A stretch of DNA of 64,000 nt from Branchinecta lynchi (taxonomy: Eukaryota > Arthropoda > Branchiopoda > Anostraca > Branchinectidae). Of the stretch, positions 1 to 11,437 are shown piece by piece. Below the pieces are notes generated by a model. It searched no databases. It was not told where the DNA came from and saw only the letters and a list, made by a program, of their open reading frames with translations. The translations under genes were made by a program, and so were the position numbers. The stretch's first letter is position 1; each line of letters opens with the position of its first letter. The stretch is taken from positions 14,661,508 through 14,725,507 of the forward strand of contig JAKZAP010000007.1 of assembly GCA_023053575.1 (NCBI GenBank), given 5' to 3'.

Positions 1-430
1 CCAACTAGCTCTAGCGGAAAACACTAAAAATCTTAAGGAAAAAATACTATAAGCATAAAAAGGAAACGTTAGAATCTTTAAGGGAAAAACACCGCAATTA
101 CCCAATCAATCTTAGTTGTTGAAGCCAAGGTATAACGGATTCAACAGTTTAAAAGTCAGTGGGTAGTTCGAGTAGAGTTCAGTCTCGATCACAATCGAGC
201 TCCAATCCGAGTGCATTTCTAGTGCAGGTGCCATATCGTGTATCTAATGTAAGTACAGCCCTAATAAACATGCTTTTAATTATTGACTATCGAGCTGAGT
301 GCCTATCGCCTTCGTTTTTTTTCATATCTGTCTTATTGACTTGAATTCTTTTTGTTTACCCCTAAATCTGACCCCACCCCCAACAGACGGCGTTGTTTGT
401 TTAGTTTTACATTATGTTAAATGTTTATAC

Positions 431-579
431 CTGGTCTCTATTGTTGATATGAGAATACGGGAGGCCCCCGGAGAGAAGCTCATACAGCACGATACCATAG
501 GCATAGACGTCAGACTGGAAACTGTAGGGATTTTCATCTGCCATTCTTATAACCTCCGGCGCCATCCATAATATGGAGC
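431..579 (-). CDS. Raf: Raf kinase exon: activation-segment end and C-lobe (last exon in window)
   Basis: This exon of the Raf Ser/Thr kinase gene reads [13 protein letters not shown] and continues to INNRDQ, visible residues 559-608. It carries the APE motif (P566, E567) that closes the activation segment. It also holds the helix-F region with [17 protein letters not shown], a near-exact Raf signature. The acceptor is ccttttcag before 579 and the donor is gtataa after 431. It enters one base into a codon and ends in phase 0. The remaining C-lobe (VGRGYL-type helix G, C-terminal 14-3-3 site) must lie beyond position 1, so the gene is cut by the window edge. The family is certain from sequence; orthology to BRAF rather than a Raf paralogue is inferred. 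Confidence 0.93.
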
Positions 580-647
580 CTGAAAAGGTAAGTTCAACTT
601 AGACAAATAATAAAAGATTACTTTTCTAGCAAAAAACAAATTTAGTG

Positions 648-1247
648 AAATTTTAACCGAAAAGCTGATTCATTCAAGCCGATTCGCTTTTTCACTTAAG
701 GAAGCTTGAAGAATCGACGAAAATGCGTTGCTTTGCTACACTCTTGATGACTATCTCTCCTTGCCGATGCAAAATGTCCGGCCTCTCCGGGTACCCAGCG
801 GAAGAAAGGCAGAATTGGTGTCATATCTGCTCCCAAAGATCGCCTTGATTGGTTGAAACAGGATTTGAGTCGTTACGGAGACGCTTACTCTTTCTTCCTG
901 AGGATCCACTCGCGTGTTTTGGACTTAGTCATATAGAGTATTCACGAATAATCAATTTTTATATACTAGATTTTCCCTGTCTGATTTGTGATGCCTCTAT
1001 GTGCTTGTACCTGTGTTCGTGTGCATGACAACGACTCACGAATTATAAATGTTCACGCAGTCTGCTTTACTGAGATTCGAATTTTCCGCGCCATAGTAGA
1101 ATTTTGCGTTGTAAGGACGGCCGTAGATATTCCGAACGTCATACTAGAACAGATAGTGAAAAAAAAATCCATTAACACAATCTAAATTATGCACTGTATT
1201 CAGTTAAATGACACAAAATAAGTTGGCTTTTTAGTTAAGCTTTAAAA
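648..1247. mobile_element. Degenerate MITE, family A (AAGTTTAACYGAAAAG ends)
   Basis: The left end resembles TTTTAACCGAAAAGCTGA. The right end, read on the minus strand, is TTTTAAAGCTTAACTAAAAA. These are diverged copies of the ends of the family seen intact at 18011-18468 and 47921-48378. Internal landmarks such as TAGAATTTTGCGTTGT and ACGTCATACTAGA recur in the copy ending at 49396. A second repeat (735-930) is embedded. The element sits in a Raf intron and has no coding capacity. Confidence 0.6.
735..930 (+). repeat. About 200-bp repeat shared in inverted orientation with 50608-50830
   Basis: The segment from ACTCTTGATGACTATCTCTC to CTTTTGGACTTAGTCAT-like sequence matches the reverse complement of 50608-50830 at high identity with a few indels. 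One frame reads RPLRVPSGRKAEL followed by VSYLLPKI before a stop. This vaguely resembles a SAP-type DNA-binding helix pair and could be a decayed transposon gene. The protein interpretation is weak; the repeat itself is clear. Confidence 0.6.
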
Positions 1248-1549
1248 GGTCACTTGAACTTAGACACATGCACTCGAGGAGACTCTAGCGTCAACTACAT
1301 CTTTCTGTTTGCTCGCCAGTAACTTTCTGGCAGGCTAGAATGACCAAGGTAACTTTGACGTAACTTGGAGGATGGAACACACCCTAGAGAAGCAGCTAAC
1401 GGCATAACCAACTTTAACTTTCGCTTCCAGGATCGGCGACTCTCTAGCTTTCAAGACATTCACCCAGATATCTGGGCTCACTCTTGGCACTCTTGCCCTC
1501 GCATTTCGAGGTGGGGCTTTTTGGCCCCGTGGTGTGTCTACAACCTTCA

Positions 1550-1897
<348 letters not shown>

Positions 1898-2108
1898 TCA
1901 TAAATATTGTCTTTGCTAGACTAGAATCATTCCATACTATGTGCCAAATTGTTCTTATATCGAGTGAAGTAACTCATATTCCGCACTCTAGGCTTACAAC
2001 ACCATTTGGGCCTCCTTCCCTCTCACACAGAAGAGATGGGAGCACTACCTTGGTTTTGTTTTTAGCCCCCAAGCATTCAAATGGGAATAATAAATTAGTA
2101 GTAAATGT

Positions 2109-2110
<2 letters not shown>

Positions 2111-2151
<41 letters not shown>

Positions 2152-2152
2152 T
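2111..2152. repeat. (TAA)n microsatellite
   Basis: About fourteen uninterrupted TAA units lie inside a Raf intron. This is simple-sequence DNA with no other signal. Confidence 0.95.
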
Positions 2153-2596
2153 AATTGCAATAACAAGGCTTTCGCCTCTATAAATTTCTCAGACACACTA
2201 AATTGAATTTCAGCCAGGTGAATATTACAATAATAACAACATACTAATATTACATATTAGTATGTAAGTAGTAAGTGTTTCAGTTTCTTTTTACATAAAG
2301 AATGGATCAAAATTTGTTCGAGTATTGTTTTTCTTCTTTTGAAATATTTCGGACGGCAATGTAAATAATGCAAACCGCCGGACGCAGTAACCTGACGAGG
2401 AAGAGTGCAGAATAAACTGAGCAACAAAGAGCACGAGAGAATAACAATTTGTGCCTTGAATTTTTCTTCACTTTAATTAAATTACTGTTTGCACTCGGTA
2501 CTGTGCATGAATATTTGCCAGGTTTAATTTTCATCGTATTCTTTGGCGATGTTCATAGATACATAACTACTGTACAGAAAGCAAGGGAAGAGACGT

Positions 2597-2700
2597 ATAT
2601 TTGATGGTGCAAAACGGATACGTCAGCTGAATTTTATTGGAGCTATATTTTGACCCTTCTTGGCAAGGGTCCTCTTCAGGCTCAAAACCGCTCAAGTTAG
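2597..2700 (+). repeat. Penelope-type flanking repeat fragment
   Basis: The segment contains GCAAAACGGATACGTCAGCT and CCCTTCTTGGCAAGGGTCCT. The same pair of motifs occurs at 38655-38735 and 57900-57980, and in inverse orientation at 42405-42485. Because two copies flank the Penelope-like ORF, these are probably its pseudo-LTR sequence. The hairpin CCTTCTTGGCAAGGG is conserved in all copies. Confidence 0.6.
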
Positions 2701-3169
2701 AAAAACGAATTAATGGCAAACACCAGAGACATGTTCCAGCTTCCTCAGACAAAAACAACAACTTCGAGCGGTGCACTAACGAGTAGGCAGCTTCTCTGCA
2801 GCCGTGGTCTCCCTCCAAAACCTGATTTACTTTATTTTCTGCCCTAATTCACTCGGTTAATTTCCATCTCTTCCTCCTCTTTCTGTTCCCCTCCTTCCAC
2901 TACGAACTGAATAACAGGGTATAAAACCTTCGACTACCCTTTTTTTTTATCATACAATACAAATCTTCGTTCTTCTTTTACTCACTGTCAGGCTCACTCT
3001 TCATGTCGGAAGCTTATATTCTTGTTCAGACAACCTGGCAGCAAAACACGCACAGCAGTCGCCTTATGCTGCTTCACTATGTGAGAGCATAGTGGAAATT
3101 ACATCCCCGTGGGATGTTTTTAAATTAGATAATCTAGGGCATCCAAGCAGCTGTGCTTGACATACAGTA

Positions 3170-3900
3170 CAGGTACAGGTATTACAGTTCCTTTAATGTG
3201 AACAGTGCAGTTTTGGGCTGAATGGTAGAATGAAGATCCAAAGTACCTACTCAGGTGTTTTCAGATGCTTACCTACTTTGGCTAACTGGTAGTAGTTTTA
3301 GACACAGCACGTGCATGAAAATGGCAAAGTTCGAAGTCAGCAAACGTTCAGATCAGTTCAAATAAGCATACCTCTATCGTATGTAGTGAAACAGTAAGAG
3401 AAGTGTTCAAATAGTGGCTGGATACACCTGAATAGCAGATAAAAGCATGACAGATCCACGAAGGACCTTATTTTCTCTGGAGTAACTTACAAACTAAGGT
3501 AAATAAACATACCTCTACTGCATTAGTCACCCAAAAACCCCTGATTTTTGGATACCTTATGCCAAACACTGGATATGTGTAAATGTCTGGAATACATTAC
3601 TTTGACAGTACTATGCCTAACGTTGATACACTATGCTGTCTGCCAAGTGTGGTAGATTTTTTTTTTTTTTTTCAGATGCCCTTAATTACCTACTTTGGCT
3701 AACTGGTAGTAGTTTTAGACACAGCAAGTGCACGAAAATGGCAAAGTCCAACGGCGATTTGTTAATTATTGTGGTATTAACCCCTATGTATCGGGCCATA
3801 GAGCTTTGTAGGGGTCGAAATTTATTTTGTTTCCTTTATTTTGATTTTAATAAAACTGAACTGAACTGAAGAACAAACGTTCACATAAACATACCTCCAA
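3170..3900. repeat. Two tandem copies of the intronic repeat that carries MITE family C
   Basis: The stretch from about 3190 to 3600 and a partial second copy from about 3670 match 32185-33530 plus 36079-36230. Here the sequence is uninterrupted by the large insertions found in the other copy. It includes ATTACCTACTTTGG followed by CTAACTGGTAGTAG, and CTCTGGAGTAACTTACAAAC, which serve as empty target sites. Both copies have TAAGCATACCTCTA, the family C terminal motif. No coding signal was seen. Confidence 0.7.
3755..3871 (+). mobile_element. LINE 3' tail remnant with (ACTGA)n
   Basis: A sequence absent from the neighbouring repeat copy ends in AATAAAACTGAACTGAACTG. Short tandem tails of this kind follow the 3' ends of CR1/L2/Jockey-like LINEs. 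The insertion interrupts the partial repeat copy (GCAAAGTCC on the left, TTCACATAAACATACC on the right). Only the untranslated tail remains. Confidence 0.45.
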
Positions 3901-3941
3901 CTTCAAGATGAAGAACAAAATACGGACAGTGTTATACGTAC

Positions 3942-4109
3942 TCCATTCCTTGGGCGGTCTGTCTGGCTACGTCGATCAACTGGAGAAGCTCGAACTTGGT
4001 TTCATTGACGTGAAGGTGTTTATAGAGACTAGAACCTTCACACCACTGGGTAACGATGGCTAGTTGTGGCCGGGAAACACAGCCCATGAATAGCAACACG
4101 TTTACATGC
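3942..4109 (-). CDS. Raf: Raf kinase exon: hinge region of N-lobe/C-lobe
   Basis: The exon gives visible residues 453-508, starting [19 protein letters not shown], then the hinge [15 protein letters not shown] and ending [11 protein letters not shown]. These are hallmark Raf sequences; the WCEGSSLY stretch is essentially unchanged from fly to human. The acceptor is ttatttctag before 4109 and the donor gtacgt after 3942. The first base completes Arg in RKTRH with the previous exon, and the last two bases (GA) form Asp with the next. The frame has no shadow ORF start, because the exon is bounded only by splice sites. Confidence 0.94.
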
Positions 4110-5161
4110 CTAGAAATAACACAATTTACTTTGTAAACCCCGGGAAGAGTATCTGTGGGTCAGATTCTGCGTGCCTGTCCTCTGGTAATGTTAAGCGTCT
4201 CGCGCATAATTACGTTTTTCACCAGGCCTCAGGCGAATTATCCAGTTAAGGAAAGATTAACAGTTTTTCTGTTTCTATATATGTTCGACCCACATGCAAA
4301 ACCTGAATTCTGTCAGACACAGGTATTTTCGAGTATTATCACAGGACACTGATTTTGTTTGTCTTCTTCAAACACCGGCCATTAACCATACTCTACTATA
4401 TCAAATACACGGGTCATAAATAAATGATTTTTAATAACTAATTCAAATAAAAATTATAATAGTTTTCAAATTTTTCCTCAAAGTGAATTCCGGCCAAACT
4501 ATCCAACCGAGCAAAAATCCATCTTCTTAATCAAAATCTTTCTAACCGAAAGTCAACCTTCTTCAACGGCGCCATGACTTAGTCTTGAAATTCGGAAGGA
4601 AGTGCTTGTCAATAGAAACGCACAGGGGTATTCTGCCTGACTACGCAGTAAAGAATGTTGAACAAGCACGCACCAGAACGGCAAATAAATTAACGCTACA
4701 AAACCCACCTAGTCACTCTTCTGATTCTTTAAGTCATTTGTGCCATATTTTGTGAAGTTTTTGAACAAGTGAAGACACGTATAATGTTTTGAAAATTAAT
4801 CTAGTATTACATATTTTATATTTTTTACGTTTGACATACCGTTTAATTTTGTTATAAGTTATGAAGTCGTACAAGTTTTAAAATGAACTGTATATACCAA
4901 TTATATTTGTTTAAGTTGACAGTCCTATGTTATCATATTGTGAAACAGATATTCAGGAATAAATACGATGATTGATTGATTGATAATCAAAGACTTTTTC
5001 TTCCAGGTTACGGCAGAAATATCCATTCGACCCGAGACCTATGGAGCTCCTTGTTTCTTTCCCTTTTTTTGGATCCTTGTTCTTTGTTTATGACGGTTGT
5101 AAGAGATGTAAGCTTTAAAGGAGGGACCACGCACTGACAACAAGAAAGAAAAGATGCTCAC

Positions 5162-5370
5162 CGAGTTTTGCGTAAAACTGACACTTCATTCTTAAATGCT
5201 TGTAGCTGAGCTGGAGTGGGGTCTGTTACGTTCAAGGTCTTGACTGCAACGGGACCATGCCAGTGGCCTCTGTACACCGTCCCGAAAGATCCAGACCCTA
5301 TTCGGGGTCCGATCAGAATCTCATCAGCAGGAATCTCCCAGTCTTCGATTGACTCTCGGGATGCTCGAAC
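5162..5370 (-). CDS. Raf: Raf kinase exon: N-region, glycine loop and catalytic lysine
   Basis: Visible residues 384-452 begin [19 protein letters not shown]. The negatively charged ESIEDW segment is the N-region just before the kinase domain. As in BRAF it carries built-in acidic residues rather than the Tyr-Tyr of CRAF. The glycine-rich loop is GSGSFGTVY (408-416) and the ATP-anchoring lysine is in VAVK (K427). The exon ends in VLRKTR, the dimer-interface helix alpha-C region whose Arg corresponds to human R509. The acceptor is ttctccag before 5370 and the donor gtgagc after 5162. It enters in phase 0 and exits in phase 2. Confidence 0.95.
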
Positions 5371-5579
5371 CTGGAGAACAAGAGGTTTAAGCAAAATCTG
5401 CTTACCACTTCTGATTGGCGGACTGAGTTCAGACGAGTCTACAGTAACCTATTAAAAGCTGGTCTGACAATCTGAATGGACTATATCTGGTCTTCTATGA
5501 CCATGGAATTTAAAAACTAAAGCGACATTTTCAACTGACCTTACTCAGTTCTCAACCATATTATTCTGTGTTTTTCTGG

Positions 5580-5738
5580 CCTTCGTATCAGCCGAGATCT
5601 GAGGACGGCTGTTACCTCACTAGCACCCGAACGGGAGTATGTCACCGCTGCGGCACCAATGCGGGACGGACGGAGAGCCTTTGTCGACATCCTATGCGCC
5701 ACCGATGGCTCTGGGAGAACTAAGGTAAGGTAAGGTCT
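5580..5738 (+). mobile_element. LINE 3'-end fragment with (AAGGT)n tail
   Basis: One frame reads REYVTAAAPMRD, then GRRAFVDILCATDGSGRTK, resembling the conserved last residues (W/F-R-x-F-V-D-x-L-C) of LINE reverse-transcriptase ORFs. It is followed directly by AAGGTAAGGTAAGGT. Short tandem tails are typical of LINE insertions primed by the target. Most of the element is missing (5' truncation). The exact clade cannot be read from so short a piece. Confidence 0.5.
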
Positions 5739-6468
5739 TCTTTTCAGTATCCATCACACAGAGTAGTAAAACAGACTCATAAGTCTACGAGACGGGTAGT
5801 GCAAAGCTCTATCGTCAGGGAGGTTCGCACCTTTTTCTAGCTGGAACACATCTCCTAGCACATTTTCAGTTTTAGAGAACGCCCTCTCAATCAGTCGAGC
5901 ACCAGCGCTGGCTTCAATAACTTTCTGAACACAGCAAAAGAGACCGCATCTTAGCTTTACTAGAAATTTCTAAGTCCGCAAGTTTGTCTCGCTCTAAATA
6001 CCGTAAGTATAGTGGGCGACGCTACGAGTATCGCCCGACTGTGAAGCATGGAAAGCGTAGATCTTGGCACTACTCCCTAGTGTTGTTTTGCTCTGACTTT
6101 GACGATAGTGATGATCACTGACTGGGTGACTTATAGCAACTAACTGCAACTGAATATGAATCAATGTTTTCAAGCCAAGTGCTTTCCACCTAGAATTGGG
6201 AATGCTGAACTGAACGGATTAATGGCATGGTCACAGTATGTCCAAAAAAAAAGAAGAAGAAATACTGGACTAACAATAATATCTCGTGGACAGAATTCTG
6301 ACAGAAAACACTAAAACAGTTACAAATGATCTCTTTACGTTTTATTTATTTTCTTTCACTTACTCCGCTTTTTTGAATAAATTATTTCAAATAAATTACT
6401 TACTTACTTACCTACTCATACTCTACTTTCAGGAGATAACTTCAGTTCCCTCTCTTAAAGATAATTAC
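5739..6468. other. Raf intron between N-region exon and RSADES exon
   Basis: No coding signal was seen. The intron is AT-rich and ends in a short (TTAC)n run near 6390-6412. Nothing else recognisable is present. Confidence 0.5.
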
Positions 6469-6617
6469 CTTTTTTGAGCTTTCGTCGGCACTTCTGGCTC
6501 GAGGCCGCCAGTGCTTCAACGTATTTGTGGGACTAGCTTGGGCAGATTGACTGTAAAGAGAAGGGCCAGACTTCGTGGGGCTGGACGTAGGCGAGTGGGG
6601 TGCATTTCCGTTTAGAC
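6469..6617 (-). CDS. Raf: Raf exon: Ser/Pro-rich linker with RARSADES motif
   Basis: Visible residues 334-383 run LNGNAPHSPTSSPTKSGP, then through ASPTNTLKHW to RPRARSADESSKK. This is the flexible linker between conserved regions 2 and 3. It is rich in Ser-Pro and Thr-Pro sites that could serve as feedback ERK phosphorylation sites; that role is inferred from the family. The RPRARSADES stretch is also seen in insect Raf. The acceptor tttctctag precedes 6617 and the donor gtaatt follows 6469. It enters in phase 1, taking G from the previous exon to make Gly, and exits in phase 0, matching both neighbours. Confidence 0.88.
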
Positions 6618-7286
6618 CTAGAGAAACAAATGGATTACGCGAGGACAAGGGCTTTTTTCTATCAAGCACTGCCCCGGCTATTCATCGGCTGGAAGCAGAA
6701 TTGTCCATCTTCCAAAAACGAAACCGGAGAAAGAAGATTGAAGATCCACGGTACATATTTACATTTCTCGGCTTTAACTTTGTAAATAAGCAATACGCAG
6801 CATAGACATCTACGGATTCTGTAAGAAAATTTGTGGGTCCTGGTATGTCTACGTGGCTTTGACAATGGAATCCGAGACTTCTAAATTATATTCGAAAAAC
6901 TATATCTGGTTTATTGGTCACGGTACAAGTCCCTTTTGTCAAGTGCCATATATGTATTATTATTATCTGGATAGCATTACTAACCCCTTTCAAACCCCGA
7001 ATACATGATTCTGCGCGACACAGGTTTGTGTTCCAGTTCTACCTTTTGTCCGTGGAGCGCAGTGAGTAAACTGCGTTTTGTTTTCGAGGAACTTCCAGTT
7101 CCACACGCCACGGCTTCTGTTCTTTTACTGGACGCTGTGAAAGGTGTCGAAAAATTAGGTTAGGTAAAATTAGGTATGTGAGAAGCCAAGAAGACATTTT
7201 CAGTCTATAAGAGGACATATAACCCTGTCGTCTTCTGGGACCTAGATGATGAAAAGTTATCTATTTGCTCTTGGGTTGGGTAGGGG
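6618..7286. other. Raf intron segment without recognised features
   Basis: This is the start of the long intron between the 14-3-3-site exon and the RSADES exon. I see only an ATTATTATTAT run near 6956-6967 and no coding or transposon ends until 7287. Confidence 0.5.
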
Positions 7287-9629
7287 CAGGGGCGTCGCTA
7301 GCCAAAACTCGAAGGGCGGTGGCAGGGCGCCTGCCGCCCATTTCAGCCTTTCGTTGTATAGGTAATACTTAAATTCCTGATAACTGCAAGCGTTGAAGTA
7401 GTCGTATCTCTGAGTTTAGGGGCGGTTTGAAGGGCATGAGTATGGGAGGTGACTACAAAATACATTCTGGCGGATGTCCGGCAAGGCTCAAGACTCATAC
7501 CACTTAGAAACAATAGCCAAAAAGGACAGCACCACATGCGGGAAACTGGACGAATTTAAAGAAACAATAAAGCTAGTATTATTTTAAGGTTAAGGTGAAC
7601 GACATTTTTCTGACCTTTTTCTGGAAAAATACAACTTCCCCCAACAAAATCTAGCTTCAAATGTGGCCCAAATCCCGAAATATCGAAGCCTAAAAACCGG
7701 AATGAAAATGACGCGCCTTTCCAGTTAATATAGCCTACTAGCGAAATTTTGTGGAATCCTTTATGACAAGAACGTCTTTTGGGATCCCAAATGAAAGCAA
7801 GGGCCACTATGATAAATAAGTCCGTCTGTCTTTTCTCAGGACACATTTTGCTGGAAGTTCAATGATTCAATCCGACCCTTCCGAAGAAAATTACTGATCA
7901 TCCAAAAAAAAACTTGAAAAAAGTTCTGAATTTACAGTTAAAACAAGACCAAACGTTTCGATGGGATCCCAAAATTTAATAATTGATCCAGACAACTGAG
8001 TATTTTCTTCGACAGACTCCTTGAATATTTTTACTATTAAAATTTAGAAACGGATAAAGGCCAGATAGCTAATCATCTGAGAAAACCAAGTTCCAGATAT
8101 GGATTGAGCATGTGTGTGTACCCCTATAGGTCATATCATGGTGATGAAACTGATCGAAACTTCCTGCCTTACTTCTACCAAATTTCCGGTTTCGGCCGAA
8201 TTTTTGGGCGAACTACTTGTCCGGCAAATAAAATAAATCTCAAAAACGAACTCAGCGTATCTCCTTACACCCCTGCCCTACATTGGACATCTAATCAACT
8301 TCATATAATCAACTTATAAAACAAAATCGGTTTCAGTAGGATTCCAGGCTAACTATATATCCAGGTAGAAAATGATTACCATATACAGATTCAGCATCTA
8401 TTCATACCCCTAAATATCAGACATCTAATCAACTTCAAATAAACCTTTTGCTTTTAACAAATTTTCTAGTTTTGTCCGGATTTCGGGCGAACTACTTGTC
8501 CGGGTAGAAAATCATTTTCCCACCAGTATTTAACATGTGTTGTTACTCCTAAATCGAACATCTAATAAACTTAAATAAAACTTTTACTTTTAACAAACTT
8601 TCCGGTTTTGGCCGGATTCTGGGCGAACTACTTGTCCGGCGAGAAAATGGTTTTCATCATCTTGTTCAGCATGTCTTCTTACCCGTTAATCGACTATCTC
8701 GTTAGCTGTTTAAAAATATTTTGTTCGCCCCTTAATTTGAACCCCCAACCCTAAATGTATGGCTACAGAGCCGATCTACGAACTCGACCTTTCCCTTGAC
8801 CCAAAGGTTCCTCACGTCAAGTTTCATCAAAATATCTCATTCCCTTCGAGAGTTATCGTGCTGACCGACGGGCGGACGGACAACTTTTACGATGTCATAG
8901 GTATCCCTCCATGTACGTTTTGGGATCCTTAAAAAGGCGACATCAAATGACGTGATCATTTGTGCCGTCAATGCATCTTCCTTCATTTCTCGAGAAGCAA
9001 GTTCATTTATAAACCTCGCTCTGGAAGATAATTCTTACCTGTATAATTCTTTTCTGTTAAAATCAAAAGGCATGAAACTAGAAATTCTTAAAAATGTGCG
9101 CCACAGCTAATATCACCCTGATTTTTACTAAAACCGAAAGATACTGGTGAAATTTAGTTGTTTTAAACGCGGATCGTGTTTTGTGCGCTGCAAGGTAAAA
9201 TTCATGATTTTGATAAGTGTTTTTTGCCGGTCTTGGAAGCTCAAATTTGACTGTTCTGACAAACGGAAAAAATGCGACTAAAAAATCTCTTCGTATCCAA
9301 ACAACTAGAACACCGCATCTTTATGTCAATCTGGCAAGCTCAAAACCTACGACTTGGAATACAATTCCTGCAAGTCTCAAACTCACGAGGCCCCCAAACG
9401 GCCGATGTCCAAGCTCGATGTCAACTCAGTTTCTTGAACTAGCCGTTAACTAGCTTAACTGATTTTATCGGACGCACTGCCAGACCCCCCACTTTGGTTT
9501 CGTGGGTGAGCGCTCATAGCTCAATTTTTGTGGTCGGGCGCTCTTATTAGCCCAGTTTAACTAATTTCTTTTGACTGGGCAGTCGTTTGGCTTTTTTAGC
9601 CCCCGACGAACCCCATAGCGACGCCCCTG
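7287..9629. mobile_element. Putative hAT-like DNA element bounded by CAGGGGCGTCGCTA repeats
   Basis: The left edge is CAGGGGCGTCGCTAGCC and the right edge, read on the minus strand, is CAGGGGCGTCGCTATGG. The 14-bp end is nearly the same as in the 23901-24811 element, which has a perfect 8-bp duplication. Here the flanking octamers (GGTAGGGG and GGGGAGAG) do not match, so the pair may belong to two insertions or have decayed. The interval contains GGGATCCC-family copy 1 and no transposase frame. Confidence 0.45.
7942..8935 (+). mobile_element. GGGATCCC-family element, copy 1
   Basis: It starts AACAAGACCAAACGTTTCG followed by ATGGGATCCCAAAA. It ends with ATGTCATAGGTATCCCTCC, ACGTTTTGGGATCC and an AAAAA run. 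In between are several diverged monomers carrying CCGGATT, GAACTACTTGTCCGG and AGCATGTCTTCTTACCC. A unique 3' block follows, with AAGTTTCATCAAAATATCTC and GACCGACGGGCGGACGGAC. The structure is shared with the other copies; no ORF is conserved. Confidence 0.75.
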
Positions 9630-9838
9630 GGGGAGAGTCACAAATAAAAAGAAAACATAGCAAAAGACATGATCGGCAAATTAGCACAAACAGCACAGAA
9701 CAAACGTTGGCCAGTAAACGAAGCGGTGAAACAAGTAATTCCCTCATCCAGCACAAAAAGGGCAAAAGAGTTTATCTAGTTAGGGACAGCCTCGAATACA
9801 GAAACCCAGAACTTTTCCTCCGATTAAAGTCGCAGGAA

Positions 9839-10893
9839 GAACAAGACCAAAGGTTTCGATGGGATCCCAAAATTTAATATTTGCTCCCGACAATTCGGTC
9901 TTGTAGATATTCAGTCTTCAACAGACTTCTTAAACATTTTTACTTTAAAATTTACAAACAAGTTAGGCCAATGGTAATAATCGGAGAAGACGTATTTGAC
10001 AGTGCAAACCGGATACGCCAGCTGAATTTCAACAAGTTCAGATATAGATATTCGTTTTGCGCTGTCAAATATTCAAATATGGATTCAGCATATGGTTTAC
10101 CCAATAGCCTACGTCGTATCTCCTTTCTCACTTACTTCAGCCGGTTTTGGCCGGGATTCCGGACAAACTACTTAAATCTGGAAAAAAAGAGCTAAAGCTC
10201 AAAAACGAATTCAGCATGTCTCCTTACCCCATCCAACCTCTAATCAACTTTAGATTAAACTTTTACTTTTAAAATTTTTCTGATTTCAGCCGGATTCCGA
10301 GCGATCTATACGTCCTGTGAGAAAATGATTGTTATATGCGAATTCAGCATGTCTTCTTACCCGCAAATCGAACACCCTATCAAATTTAAATACAACTTTT
10401 ACTTTTAACAAATTCTCCGGTTTTGGCCGGATTCCGGACGAATTAATTGTGCGGCGAGAAAATAAATTTCATATTCGGATGTTCACGTTCACGTCTCTTT
10501 GCCACTACATCGAACCTCTAATCAACTTCATATTAGACTTTTACTTTTCACAAATTTTCAAGTTTTCGCCGGATTCCGGGTGAACTATTTGTCCGGCGAG
10601 GAAATAAATTTCATATTCGAATTAAGCATATCTCTTTACCCCTAAATCAGCTATCCCAATAGCTTTCAAAAAACATTTTTTGTGCCCCTTAATTTGAAAC
10701 CCCTCCCCAACCCTCAAATATAGGGCTACAGAGCCCATCTTCGAACTTGACCTGTACTTTGACCCAAATGATCCTCCCACCAAGTTTCACCAAAATGACT
10801 CAATCTCCTCCGAGAGTTATCGTGCGGACAGACGGACAACTTTTGCGTCGTCATAGGTATCCCTCCACTTACGTTTTGGGATTCCCACAAAAA
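9839..10893 (+). mobile_element. GGGATCCC-family element, copy 2
   Basis: The left end AACAAGACCAAAGGTTTCG with ATGGGATCCCAAAA is the family consensus. The right end is TATCCCTCCACTTACG then TTTTGGGATTCCCACAAAA, so one base is inserted into the terminal palindrome. The 5' third carries a CAAACCGGATACGCCAGCTG motif also found in Penelope flanks. The central part holds monomers near 10140-10620. Confidence 0.78.
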
Positions 10894-10956
10894 AATTGCT
10901 GATGTTATTTACATTCAAGGCTGTTTCTTGCCGATCTCAAGCCCTTTCTTTCATTA

Positions 10957-11435
10957 GTTGTGTTTTTGCAGATACTATGGTACCTGATACCACGGTCTAA
11001 GGCCGTTTTCGCAGTTGCCGTCATATCCGATACCACGTTCAAAAGGCGTTTTGGCGGTTATCGTGGTATCTGCGCAGTTACCGCGGTACCTGGGCATTTA
11101 CCGCGGTATCTGGGCAGTTATCCTGGTATCTGATATTCAGATACCATGATCCGACCGTCGTAACTGATCATGGTAACTGAAAAAGTCATCTCACTTGCAT
11201 CATTACCATTTACAGAGACCAGGACTTTGTAAAATTGGTGAGAAGGAAGTTTGGAACTTAGTGATGTAACTGGATATCAGTTTTTCTTTAGCGGTGACTT
11301 CGAAAAGTGCAATTTCGGCAATTGTCGTTTTTGCAGAGCAACCGTGGCATCAGATTCCTTGGTAATGGCAAAAACGATCAATTGCAGATCTACTTACCGT
11401 GGTAACAGATACCATGGAATCTGCAAAAACGCAAC
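10957..11435. mobile_element. MITE family B (GTTGYGTTTTTGCAGATAC ends), TA-flanked
   Basis: The left end is GTTGTGTTTTTGCAGATAC. The right end, read on the minus strand, is GTTGCGTTTTTGCAGATTCC. Both are flanked by TA (10955-10956 and 11436-11437), as in Tc1/mariner-type non-autonomous elements. The interior is filled with palindromic GGTATCTGATACCACGG-like repeats. It shares ATATCAGTTTTTCTT and CAATTTCGGCAATTGTCG with the copy at 38300-38606. Non-coding. Confidence 0.7.
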
Positions 11436-11437
11436 TA

